From Haemonchus contortus (taxonomy: Eukaryota > Nematoda > Chromadorea > Rhabditida > Trichostrongylidae): 64,000 nt of DNA. The stretch lies in the NCBI GenBank assembly GCA_000469685.2, contig LS997565.1, positions 46,366,810 to 46,430,809 on the forward strand. Direction: 5' to 3'. Below, piece by piece: positions 1 to 12,072 of the stretch (positions within the stretch are counted from its first letter, which is position 1; the number at the start of each line of letters is the position of its first letter). The notes beneath the pieces were generated by a model. It saw only the letters and a program-made list of their open reading frames with translations. It was not told the DNA's origin and made no database searches. The position numbers and the translations under genes were made by a program.

Positions 1-83
1 GATATCAATTCAGTCATCACACAATTCCATACCATATAGGACCTCTTGAGATTCGAACCTCCAGCTAACCTCCCTGTTTTCAG

Positions 84-3000
84 TAGCCGAATCGATCATG
101 AGCTCTTTCATTGGAGTGCTGGATATCGCTGGTTTTGAAATCGTACAGGTAAGTCAGTTGTTCTATTTTTTATTCAGAGGAAGTTTGATACAGGACCAGG
201 CCTAACATATTTATCGATCGCTGATTGACGCCAATCTTGTCGTACCGATTTTCAGAAAAACTCATTCGAGCAGTTGTGTATAAACTACACGAATGAGAAG
301 CTGCAAGCGTTTTTCAATCACTTTATGTTCGTACGGGAACAAAGTGAATATTTGGAGGAGGGTATTCAATGGATACAAAGCGATTTCGCGCTCGACTTGC
401 AGCCAACTATCGACATTATTGAGAAGGTGAGAAAGTCAGCGTCAATGAAGCTTTGGCCACGATAGAGGATTCCATGCCCAATTACGGTCACGGGTCATGA
501 AAGTATCACGGTTAGGATAATAGAGTAGGAAGTGATCACTTCAGGTAGGATCCACTGGAGAGAGAGCTTTCAGGGGTATTGTATAGCTCAAGCCAGAGCA
601 AATTGCTCAGCAACATTGACGAAGACGTAACCAAATAACAGGAGAAATATGTTCGTTCGTGCCTCAGAGAGGCATTGGTTAGCACAAGAGCTCAATGGAG
701 AAGTCTCTATGACCTGGCACCTTCCTGATTTTCTGGGTTCTTGAGCAGTTCGGATGCGGCCAGTAGCCGATGGTAATCCTAGCCTACTGCTCAATGGTTA
801 CCATTGAACAGTAGGCTAGGATTACCTGGCTCCATAATCGGATATAGCTAACTATTACATCAAATTGATCATCCTTGAAGACAGACGTTTCGAAGAGTGT
901 CCACAAGCATTACTTTTTCAGCCACTTGGTTTGCTTTCACTGTTGGAAGAAGAATGCGTTGTTCCCAATGGTTCCGATCAGTCACTTCTGCAAAAGCTCT
1001 GCACTACGCTGGAAAAATCCCCTCAATTTAGGAAAGCAAAGCAATCTCAAAGGTACTTGGATCCTTTTTTCTTAATGGGCTTTGATACTGAAAACTGCTC
1101 AACTGAGAACTGACAAATGACAAGATAAAGAGGAGTTTGGAAGAGGTAGAAACTTTGGGAATGGCACCTACCGAAGGGGGCCGTTGTCCCAGGAGAAAAC
1201 TACTTCACTGAATTGCTAAATTTGGCAGTATATCCTGTATAACAGAAGAATCAAGATATTCTTTCGTTTATTAAGGCTTCGCAATGAATCGTCAAGGGCC
1301 ATTTTTGGAGGTGAAATAAGAGTAAGCAGCAGGAATTCGTAAAACATTCAAGGCCCATGAGGATCAACTTATGCTTTGCGACTGCCATGCTGAGACCGAT
1401 CGACGGTCATATGGTCGCAAATTAGGATTTTTACTGTCTTTGAAGCTCTTGGGACGTTCATAAATCTTGCGAAAATACCTAGATTCCTTCAGTATTACTC
1501 CATTGACGATGTTTGTTTGAAATAAATAAACTAATATATAACATGCATACGGACCACGATGAATAGAAATGCTACAAAGTCGTTGGTAGACATGTGATCG
1601 AATAAGTGTCAAACATGCAAAGAAGCAAAAAATCGTGGTGGCACCCAACAATGGGTGTCGTTGTTGCATGCGCTGCTCATAGTGGCACCCACCGGTGGGT
1701 GGCTGGGTGCTATAGTCGTCAAAGTGTTAAGGGACCTACCAGAGTCAAACTTCCATCTATCCATATACCTTCTGATATTTGAAACCTCGCTATTTATTTT
1801 CTCGCTATTCAGATGTCAATCTGTGAGACATTTCACCATCAAACATTATGCGGGTAGTGTCGACTACAATATCGACTCATGGGTGGAAAAGAATCGTGAC
1901 GTCGTCGAGAATGCTATACTAGAGGTGATGGGGGAATCAACGAAGCCTTTTGTGAAGAACCTATTTCCTCCAGGTAAGATCCACTACTTTTAATTTGGAT
2001 CTTATCTGATAAAAACTGTCCTGTCCGAATCATATTTTCAAAAATCACACATAGAGACGGTGAGCCAAAGTTTGGGTGGCATTTTGCGATCCTATCCAGA
2101 ATGACAATCGAGAGGTTTAGAACATAGTTCCTCATGTTTCTAAGAGCTGACCGCAAAGCTCAGAATGGCTTCATTTTTGTCATTGTCTTTTGCTAGCACC
2201 CAAACCCTACTTTTTCTTTTTAAGACACATGAAACCTCCTCTGAGTGGAGCCTCATGCACGCATTTCAGTCTCCCTTCTCGTCCTTACAGCACGTGAGGA
2301 CGATTGCGTCCTCTTCTGAGAAATTGCCAAGCGATTGATTCCTTTTTGACTTTCATACTAGGATCTTTTGAGAATGATTTATTTATGGGTGAATAACAGA
2401 ATTAGGACCTACCTGGTTATACCAAAACAAATAACAACTATTGTAATATTGTTTACGTATTGTCAACGCTTTCTACTGGCTCACGTCCATCATGTCTGAG
2501 AAGGAGTAGGTGCCAGCCAAGCAATCAAGAGTTTACGACGCTTGTTAATGAACGTTTACTAGTAGGAATGTTTATCACTTTACGACCAGCTTTAGTCGTT
2601 GACCATGATTTGTGGTCTGACAGGTGCTATATCCATCGGACACCTCTGAATCCGCTGTCTGGACTTTACTGCAAGTAGCCAGTTGCCTTTTGGGGTTCCG
2701 CAGTTTATAGTATGTTATCCGAACCTGTCTTGGTTCATTTGTTAAAGTCATCTCCACTTATTTCTTTCTCTGTTCTCTCTTGTTTTCTGTATCATCATAT
2801 ACTACCTTTTCACTTTTTTCTCTCATTCTCATTTGTCTACATAAGTAATGTTTCAGTCTCAACGGATCTGACTCGATCTCGCCGTGGTACGCTTTGTCAG
2901 TCGACGGTTACCTTCCTCTACAAGGTCAGATAAGTCCATGCGCTCCTATTTATTTTGCGACACCATGCTATGAATAGTAGACAAACGTTTGAAAGGCTTG

Positions 3001-6000
3001 AGCGTTTCCTGAGGAACACAACTGACTCAAATTGGTCGCAACATTCATAATCCATTTGAAAATGATAACTGCAACATCGAGAAATTAATCGTGCTATTTC
3101 GGCCTTAAAAGAAAACAGAGTCCCAGGAGATCGACAAGAACAGTAGCGGATATTGCAAGTGGCAGTGGGAGAAGTTTGTGTTCTACAGTAGGGAAATGTA
3201 CACACTAAGCCCCTGCAGATGCCAGAAGCTTTGAGAAAGATAGGCATGAACAAATGACATTTTCTGCATGTGCAAGTTTTCATATGGAATTCAATTACCA
3301 TGAAGGTGTAAACATGCGAGTGCACAAGTAACCATTTTAATAATTTGGGAATCGGGGCTTGTACGAGATTAGGACCACGGATGTGGTGTGGGAGAAGTTT
3401 GCTTCCCTCTGTCGATATGGGTCAGAGTTCTGGATGATCAGCTGTTTGAAGTATCACCATAATGCTCCATCATGAATTGCCTTTACAACGCCCTTAAAAC
3501 CCGTCCACTTTTGGGTGTGGTATGTAATTGAGACATCATAGGGCCTTTACTGTGCCCTACCTGCATAGACCGTGCTTCAACTCGGAAACGGCGCTGGTGC
3601 TATTCTTAGAAATGAGGGATTTGGCCCTCTGGGAAGTTTCTGGGACCAGTTAAGTTGTTCGGTAATTGTCGAAGCTATGAAATGGTACCCGTCCTGTGTT
3701 CAGATTTGTAATGTGAACTGCAAACATGCAGTCTGTGAAGAGGTATACGAGAGTATTCGGCTTTTTTACCTTTATATCATTTCAGAATCAACTAAGCAGC
3801 CTTCTAGAAACGTTATCATCGTCATCAGCTCATTTCATTCGATGTGTCGTGCCGAACTATGAACGTGTGCCCAACAAAGTTGACGGACCCCTCGTACTTA
3901 GTCAGTTGAGGTATATGCTCTGAATTTTCTCGAAGTAAATGAAAACACGAGCATGCTGTTCTGAATGGGCAACTGTAGAAATCATCTCGACAGTTCAACG
4001 TTTTTCAATGACTGAGATCTAATTATCCTCACCGTAGGTAGCAGACAACAGCATGAAACGCGTGCAGTCGCGACGCGACGATTCAATGGATAATAATCCT
4101 GTCGATAGCAAAAGCTGTCTTCACGCGCACCTTGAACCATCAATCACAAATACTGAATTTCTCAAACGAGCTTTCACGAAATCTCTAGGTGTAACGGCGT
4201 TTTGGAAGGAATACGAATCTGTCGTGAAGGCTATCCGTCACGTCTTTCATTTGCGGAATTTGTACAGAGATATCGTATGTTCGCCAAGGAAGCTCCTCAA
4301 AATGGTACGGTCGAATACAATTTTGTTTTTATTGATATTGATCGCTTGTTTTTATCCTACAACCTTTATGGGAAGAAGAAATTCTTAGGTCGTGGTGCGG
4401 ATGAGATCTGTGTGGCAGCTGGCGTTGATCCTCTTCGTTATCAAATTGGCAAAACAAAAATCTTCTGTAAAATAGGAGTGGTATCAGAGGTAAGTGATGG
4501 TCTGATAAAATACCGATTTTTATACAGATCAATAAATGCGGTTTCTATCCTTCAGCTAGAGGCTAAGAGAAGAGATTACGTCAACAATATTATCACCAAC
4601 ATACAAGCACGTATTCGTTGGATTCACATGCAGAGAGATTGTCAAATAAGGAAGAAGCGATTGTAAGTTGGTACAAGGTTCCAAGCAATTCTCTTGAAGC
4701 ATCAGAACAATCTGAACTTTTTTCCTTTTTTTCATTATTTTTTCTTATTCAGAGCGGCTACCCGTACAATACAGAACAATGTGCGCAAGTTTGCTGAACT
4801 TGCTGACTGGCCATGGTACCGAGTGTTTAACCTTGTTCGGCCGCTCATACCTAAGGTAAGTGGAGCCTTAAGATCTTCGAGGTATCCACCGAATGGAGCA
4901 GAAACGAAATGTGTTCTTAGGAGAGAGACAAGGAACGAATCCAAGAATTGGAGTTGGAAAATGAAAAGCTACGTTCTGAAAACGAAGAGCTACGTCATGA
5001 ACTGCTTAAGGCATCTGCGGTAAAGGAAAAAGATCTTTTGATCGAATTCTCTTGAACAGTTTTATAGCTTAATTTCAATAATTTTCGTTTAGAGTTGTGA
5101 TGTTCTTAAAATGAAAGTTGAAGAAGCCGAGCAGGCAGTTGAGGAGGCTCATCGGGTTACCGAAAGGGTATGGTGATTCCTTTGCTTGCGTGGAAAAGCC
5201 AATCTCTTTTTTCACAAGAGGAACTTAGGAGATATCATTCGTTTTCTTGTTTTCTTGCTTGACTGTTTGTCAGACACCTTGTGTGAAACAACTTTGGAAA
5301 ATATGTTATTTCTTACCGTTAACTACACCATCTGGTGACCGGAAGAGCTTAACGAGAACGAACCTTTCCGGATTCTGGGTTAGTAGAATGGCAACGCTGG
5401 AACCTAAAGAAATCGGTTGGATGGTACATTCAATAGTGGTGAGTCGGACCGATTTCGACTCGACAGTAGATAGCAACCGTTTCGGACAACGTAGGGAGTG
5501 ACAGGTCGGAATCATTTCCTCGATTTGGTAAGCGGAGTTCTGCTTTATTTCGGAAGCCTGGGAGATCTGGCATCTGGCGTGCAAGGTGCTCGATTTCTGG
5601 GTTGACTCTACGTCTCAGTAACACCCCTCCTAATAAACACGGGAAAACGTTCTCGTTCAAGCTCAGATTCAATAAATCTGAAAAGCGTCTATACTTCAGA
5701 GAATGAACAGCTTGATGACCTACTACATTTAGGAAATCGCAGAGAAAAACAAAGAAATCAAAAGAGTTCGTTATGAAATGCAGCAAAACGAGGATGTATT
5801 TGATTTGCTGGAGAAAAAATACGATGAGCAACATCAGAAGGTTATGGTAAGTGGGAAATCCTAGTTGGATTCAGCCATGTTCAAGGCTTCAATGTTACTC
5901 ACTCATTCAAATGCAATACTCTTGATCAACCATAAACAGTTCTGAACCGTGGTTTTGTCAGGGGAAACCCGACTGGAGACACAAATTTTTTCCATAATTC

Positions 6001-9000
6001 GAAATATCAATGTTTTTTAAAGAGGATGAACGAATCATTGCGTGAGTACGAGCGGAAACTGGACCAAGTAGATATGGAAAAGGAAGAGCTACAGAAGGAT
6101 CTGAAAAAGGTAATCGTTTTTGAAGCTGGTTGAGGTGTTGAACCTTCTAATACTGCTTGAACCGCGTTCTATAGACATATTTCCAGCTACGCGATATGTT
6201 TGAAAAGGAAAAGATGCTGAGAGAGACAAAAGAAAAGGAATGTGAACGATTCGAGACGCAAGTAGCTGAGTTGAATGCCCGTTTAACAAAATTGATGGAT
6301 GAGCTGGATCAAGCGAAAGAGAAGTTGCTAAGGTGTCGTCACCCCTGTTAGAACCATGGATTCAATCCTAATAGAATTCTTTTTACAGATCAGAATCTGA
6401 AATCGAAGAGGAGAAGTCGCGGGCTCAACGACAAATGAACGCTGTTTCTGAACTTCAGAAGACCATCTCTGATCTGAATGTAATATTTTCGACTTTGGGA
6501 AAGTTTTATCACAAAAGCGTTGCGTAATGGATGCCATCCAGACCTGATCCAATACTTTGCCTTTAAAACATCCACCACCAAACCCTATATCTACCCCTAT
6601 TTTGGCTTATATGACGTTCTTGTAATAGGAAATATAGTTTCGAAAGTTCTTCCTCTTCTTGTTTCCCAGCTTCACCTCTCTAAGATGATGGATTGGGAGT
6701 TGCGGTTAGGGTGAAAGCCAATCCGTCCAACGCGATGCGATTACTACTTAGTTTTTAGTTTTCTCGGTTTCTTAGTTGAAGGCACAGTTCACGATAATTG
6801 TGGATAACCCAGATTATGATGGAAAATGGAAGACAAGATCGAAAACAGGGCGATGAAGGTGAAGACCCTGCGTGGGTCGGTGTTTCCAAAATGAAAAAAG
6901 TTTCGGAAAATCGGTAAAAATGGGGCTGGATGAGGATGAGATCAGAAAAATGAAGAAAAGTGGGACGTTCGGACGAACTGTATAATGTGTCTCACTGCGT
7001 ACGTGTGGGTCCTGGTGCGAATAACGAACACTTATAAGCATATGTAAACAAAAAACCATAGTAACAGCAAAAGTAGCTCACATTTTTCAGTCTCTAGGAG
7101 TAGGGAATTAAATAAAGGAACGTGGCAGCAAAAAGAATAACAAAGGAAAAAAATGGGAGAAAAACATCGCCTCATCACTCGGCTATCAGCTGATTGTGGT
7201 GGGTCCTAGAACGAATAGTATGGTCAATTGTCCCGACATGCCGTTCCGCTCATTTAGTGGCAAGGTTTGCTTTTTTGATGTATTGCGCCAGTCTTCCGAT
7301 ATAATGTGAACTGAAAAAATGAGAAATAATTCAATATTAGGGTTTCAAGTTTTTTTTTCTGAAAAATCGATTAACCACGTATATTTCAGACTCGATTGGC
7401 CAGTCATGATGCGGTGCTGTTAGAAGAGAGGAACCTTCGTCGGAAAATGGAACGAGATCATGATCAAACTAAAGAGGACTATTCACATATTCAGGCTTCA
7501 TTAAAAAAATGGCAACAGAAACATGACGTTTTGGTGAGTAGTAGTGCATAAGTAAGCCAAGAAAGAATTAGGTAGTTTTGAAGTTCCATTCATGGGGTTG
7601 ATGATGGGAGGGGGACGCACGATTCGTGCGATTCTGGGTGCGCACGGCAAATTGCGCGGCGGGATTCGTGACGATTCGAACGACTCTGACACCTACTATT
7701 GGAGCACAAACTTGAAGTAGAGTAGATTAGTAGGATCAGATGACCATACCCAACTATTCTACTTCGAGTTTGTGCCCCAATAATAATCGTCAGGGTCACC
7801 GAATTTCGCCGCGTGCACCCAGAATCGCACGAATCGGCACACACCCATGATGGGAAGAGGGCTGAGATTTGTAAAGTATGTTCGACTTCATTATAATATT
7901 CACCCTCTAATAGCACTGTATACAAGCATGAAGATTTCTTCACTAAAGCACCTGATATGATCATTAGAATTCTCACTTTACTTCTGGTAATACCTTGAAA
8001 ACCCCAAGTCTCTGTAGTTTTCAAAGCAGTTACTAAAAAATTCTGTACAGAAAGAAGAATGCCGACGCAAAGACCAGGAAATCAGCCGTTTGGAGAAGAA
8101 ACTTGAAGACAAGGAAGTGGTTATGGCCGATTGTTTACGTGAGCTGAAGGAACAGCATAAGACACGAGTTACCGAATTGGAAGAACGTATTGCTGACATG
8201 AAGAGGAAAATCATGAAGTTGGTGATGTTTACAGCATTGAAGTGAAACAATTATTCTCGATTTCTCCTTCGTTGAGTTATATTCAAGATCATTGGTGATG
8301 AATGTGCTTTCACAGCTTACTCGTTTGGATTAATTTTCGGCGCCTGGGAGGCAGGTATGTGGGCGTTTACCGCGAGAAACAGTTTATGAGGACCGCTGTC
8401 GTGGCTCAGAGACCCATTTGAGTTTCTATAGCCCTCTTTGATTGAATTTCTTGAAACTTTAGGCTGGAATCCGAGAACAACCTGCAGAAGATGAAGCTGG
8501 AGACACCTATTGAACGCGAGTCATCGGTTGATTCAGATTACGGTTAGTGCGATCGGCTTTATGTGACTTTTCAGCTCAAGAGATTTCCGTTTCCGTCACC
8601 CAGGTATGGTTTTGAGTCCCTGGCTCCATAGGAAGATGCGATTTGAATCAATAGTTATGATTAGGTGATAGAAGCCGTGCACTTTGGAGAGCTTTCAAGT
8701 TTTCCTCTTGGTAATCTTCATGGTTATGATTGTTGTGTAGTGACAGACGTTGTTTCCTTACGCATCGTCTGATCAAGAAATCCTAGATTGGATCACGATA
8801 CATATAGAGATTATCAAGGCCTAAAGCTTCTGACCATACCTAATTCAGTCACCACCTTCAACTGTGGTTTGTACGCCTTGCAAAGGGGGGGGGGGGGAAC
8901 TTTACTTTGACTTTTACTCACAAGGAAGCGTAGCTCCTCCAAGAGTGATAATCCTAGCGATCTGAAAACGTGTGAGTCGAGGTGACCATTGAATATTGCA

Positions 9001-11518
9001 GCTCGTGATTAAGTAGTCAATTAGTAAAACAAAAGTCTGGACTAATGATTTTATGTGATCCCTCTTGTAAACGCTAGAGCCAAAATCTCAAATTTATTTC
9101 AAGGACGCAGTAGCTCGAGTCGCATATCCAGCCAATATGGCCGGCAATACTCGCTGATGTCGCTGAGCTCCTTCACATCAGTGAGAACATTGAACCATCG
9201 AAGGATGACGGGAGATTCCGATATGAGCAGTTCATTGCATTCTCCGCGGTGAGTTCCCGAAGCTCTCCAATTCCCTCTCACCAGCACCCTACTGACCCCT
9301 TGTAACAGATCTCAGATCAAAACAGTTCTTTTTAAATTTTCTTCATCATTTTCTTTCTTCTAGTACCCTACCTTGGTCATAGTACGCATGAATAGATAGT
9401 TAAATGTAAGTGAATAGTGAAATTGAAAAAATACAAGTGCGGAGGAGCAGGAGATAAGACTGATACTGCCTTTTGCTAAAAATTTCTGGCACCCATGGCA
9501 TGCTTTTGCCGTAACAAGTTACCCTGTATGAATCAGCTCATGATTCCTCAAACCTTCCGTGGAATATTTACAGACGACGAGGAGACTCCCAGTATGACTT
9601 TTCGAGCTGCAGCCTGTCGCGTGCACCATCTACGAGCAATGTGATTGAAAAAGACAGAAAAATAAGCGAACTCGAAAGACAACTCAGAGAGGTAAGGAGC
9701 GAGCTAAACTGGTTCCACTCATGGGAGTAGGTAAGAAACCTGCTGACAGGGAAAATAATTCATTTGATGGGGACGGATACGGATAAATTCTGATTTCTAG
9801 GATAGGGGGCAGTAATTGATCAAGGCATGGGTGACGGTAAGGTTATTTTGACTGTTAGTTCTTTCCTGGAGAGTTAGTGACCTCATAAGGCCCATCGAGA
9901 GGGAGTATGAACCGATTGTGACCAGGAGTTCAAATCAGATCAATCAATGAAGTCGATTTATACATACTTTTACTTACAGTCGCATACCGAGCAACAACTA
10001 ATGAAGAGGGAAATAGAGGTTTACAAGGGAAGCCTGTCATCAATTGAAATGGTAAGTGCAGCCTCGCTGATGAAGTTACTAGTCAACACCTCGAATGAAT
10101 CTTGAAATGTTCTACTTACAGGAAAAGGAGTCTCTTTTACGTCAAAATATTAACGCAAATGCTTCATTGGAAGAGTTACGTCGTCAGTTGGCCGCCGCCG
10201 AGTCGGCTGCTGACGGCCTCTCGGAGAGACTTCGTCGCGCGCAGGCTGATGCAGAAAGTTGGAAACGAAAGCACGAGGAGGCAGTTCAGGAAGCGAAGAA
10301 CGACATTTTGCATGAAAGGTACGGTCAGTAAAGCTAACTAACCAAATGATGACAAGGCGTAGTTTTCACTTTGGCCTTTGGTGCCCGAAATATCTAGAAG
10401 TAAGAGGAACAATTGCTCTTCTTCTTAGTTCCTGGCCAATCACCCTTCTGCTTCTTCCTGAGCAATTTCCGGCTTTCGGTTTTCGTTCTATGCTTGATAA
10501 CGTGGGACCCTTTTCCTTCAAACGTGAAAGTATTAGGCCTAAAAGAAATGACACAGGTGATGCCTTGTCTAGGAAACGTGCAGCAGAGAAGATCGCAGCA
10601 TGTCAGCATGAATACGCTTTGAGAAGTGCCAGAAGAGGGACCGACGACTCGGAACGTGATCGTCTTCGTGATGAATTATCACGAGTACAAGTGGAATTGG
10701 ACAGAGCGGTGACGACGATTCGCCAACTCGAAGGAAATGTTCAGTCACAGGCAAGTATCAGTGTCCATCGGAAATTAAAGTTTCATTCAGAAAACTGGTG
10801 TTCTTAGATGTGTCTGATGAGGTCACCCACACATTCTATACCTTTTGTGGAGCAGCTGTTTTGGAAAGTTCGGACAGGGAGTTGTCTATTACCATCAATG
10901 TGCCTTCAGCAGTTACATAGTGGGACTAGCTGTATTTTGAAGGATACTCACGGGAGAGGGGAGGGGTGCTGGTCCATTTCAGGAATAGAAGTTGCACTTA
11001 ACTGGTATTTTTGAACCCCTCAGTGAGAATGACCAATACAGTACCTTCTAAAACAGTCCTACGCTTCATTTCATGAGGGTTTATTTGGGTTTTTGGAAAA
11101 GTGGAATTAGCACACTAGGACGTAGGGCCTTATTTTGGAGCATTCAGTCAGTGAACAATCAGCAATGAAGAGCAGGTGTAAAAATAAGACGAGAAATGTA
11201 TTTCTGAAATAATGCTTGACAGGAGGCTTTGGGCGGAACATTAGAAGCTCAGTACCGTACTGCATTGATGGAATTGGAAACGGCTCGAGACGAAAACTGT
11301 GCATTGAAGGCAAAGATACGTCGACAATACAAACAGATAGAACTACTGACACGTGAGTATTCATCGATTGACTAGGGGCGTACTGCTCGCAGGGCGCGCC
11401 GCACTCGCCTCATCCGCTCGCGCGCAATCGCGCACTGTAGACGGTAGGTTCGAACTTCCATTGGAAGATTATGGTAATTGTCGGCAACTGCTGCTTTCTA
11501 TGGAAATTTCCAGAATAA
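84..11518 (+). CDS. Class II-like myosin heavy chain, 5'-truncated by window edge
   Basis: Actin-based motor. Exons read: 84-148, 256-426, 922-1052, 1813-1973, 3786-3910, 4189-4304, 4389-4489, 4556-4662, 4753-4855, 4921-5019, 5093-5167, 5733-5846, 6023-6109, 6175-6332, 6389-6479, 7390-7533, 8051-8217, 8463-8542, 9104-9248, 9574-9691, 9980-10051, 10122-10318, 10573-10750, 11223-11352, then a two-base completion and TAA at 11516-11518. Motor motifs seen: switch [36 protein letters not shown]1 region [11 protein letters not shown], then two IQ-like helices and the class II post-IQ motif [15 protein letters not shown]. The tail is about 620 residues of coiled coil, broken by a Ser/Arg-rich stretch (exons at 9104 and 9574), far shorter than the ~1100 residues of muscle or non-muscle myosin II. 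The exon for actin-binding loop 2 between 1973 and 3786 was not resolved; it must have length 2 modulo 3. The last intron but one uses a GC donor (10751). Nematode paralogue unknown; a myosin XVIII-like role is less likely because the motor is closer to class II. Confidence 0.9.
772..826. repeat. 55-bp near-perfect palindrome in a myosin intron
   Basis: The arms starting GGTAATCCTAGCCTACTG at 772 and ending at 826 are reverse complements with a one-base centre and about one mismatch. It lies in the intron between myosin exons 256-426 and 922-1052. It would fold as a hairpin in RNA; no protein or RNA-gene role is apparent. Confidence 0.8.
6777..7250. mobile_element. MITE of the AAAGGCAC family, one end missing
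   Basis: It starts with GAAGGCACAGTTCACGATAA, the terminal repeat of the element at 50360-51011, and follows that element's reversed sequence for about 450 bp, including the shared stretches TACGTGTGGGTCCTGGTGC and CTCGGCTATCAGCTGATTG. Similarity fades near 7230-7260 and no matching far end is seen. It is in the myosin intron between 6479 and 7390. Confidence 0.75.
7600..7855. repeat. Large imperfect palindrome (probable foldback MITE)
   Basis: The left arm (about 7600-7725) and right arm (about 7750-7855) are imperfect reverse complements. The left contains GATTCTGGGTGCGCACGG and the right CGTGCACCCAGAATCGCACG; the inner parts GGAGCACAAACTTGAAGTAG and CTACTTCGAGTTTGTGCCCC also pair. It sits in the myosin intron 7534-8050. 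A 144-codon antisense ORF here is a by-product of the palindrome. Confidence 0.75.
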
Positions 11519-11962
11519 TCTAGGAAGAAACTAAATAATTGTGAATACATTGCAACCAACCTAATGTCCAAAAGGGGAATTGTTAAAGTGAATTAAAAAT
11601 TGATTAGGAGTTTACAGAACAGGACGAAACGAACAGCGCTTTGAATACGTTTGAAAACAAACTTGAAAGAATGGATCAGAAAGAACACATCTGAAGATCG
11701 AAGCCAATGGAAGATCAGTCTACCTGCTACAAGCATGAATCTTACAGTAAATGGCAAACGCGCAAGTACTGATGGTGTTCGTTTCGTTGCTTGAGTTCAT
11801 TTATGTTAGTTAACGAGAAATATAACTGGTAGTTTTTACACAAATACACTTATTATTTTTTGGTTTCGGGCTCTCATACGAGTTTCCGAACGTAAAATTT
11901 ATCTCAATCCTCGCTCGCTCGCTCATTTCATTTGCATGTATTCGGTGTTTTCATACTGGTTG

Positions 11963-11968
11963 AATAAA
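11963..11968 (+). terminator. Likely polyadenylation signal of the myosin gene
   Basis: AATAAA hexamer about 445 bp after the TAA at 11516-11518 and before the mariner insertion at 12073. It is the clearest canonical signal in the 3' region. Confidence 0.45.
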
Positions 11969-12072
11969 TGTTACTCAATTTATCCCAGTGATGTGTCACG
12001 TAACTAGATTTATTCATTCACTCGGGAAGACTACCTGGTTTTATACCATTCTAGGAAAAATAGAGAAGTTAT

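Noticed and set aside
5430..5834. 134-codon minus-strand ORF
   Set aside because: It overlaps a plus-strand myosin exon (5733-5846) and has no motif; an antisense shadow.
7590..8024. 144-codon minus-strand ORF
   Set aside because: It lies in the foldback palindrome inside a myosin intron and resembles no protein.
84..11518. Myosin XVIII identity
   Set aside because: The tail with a serine-rich break suggested it, but the motor keeps [18 protein letters not shown] and [11 protein letters not shown], which class XVIII has lost; class II-like fits better.
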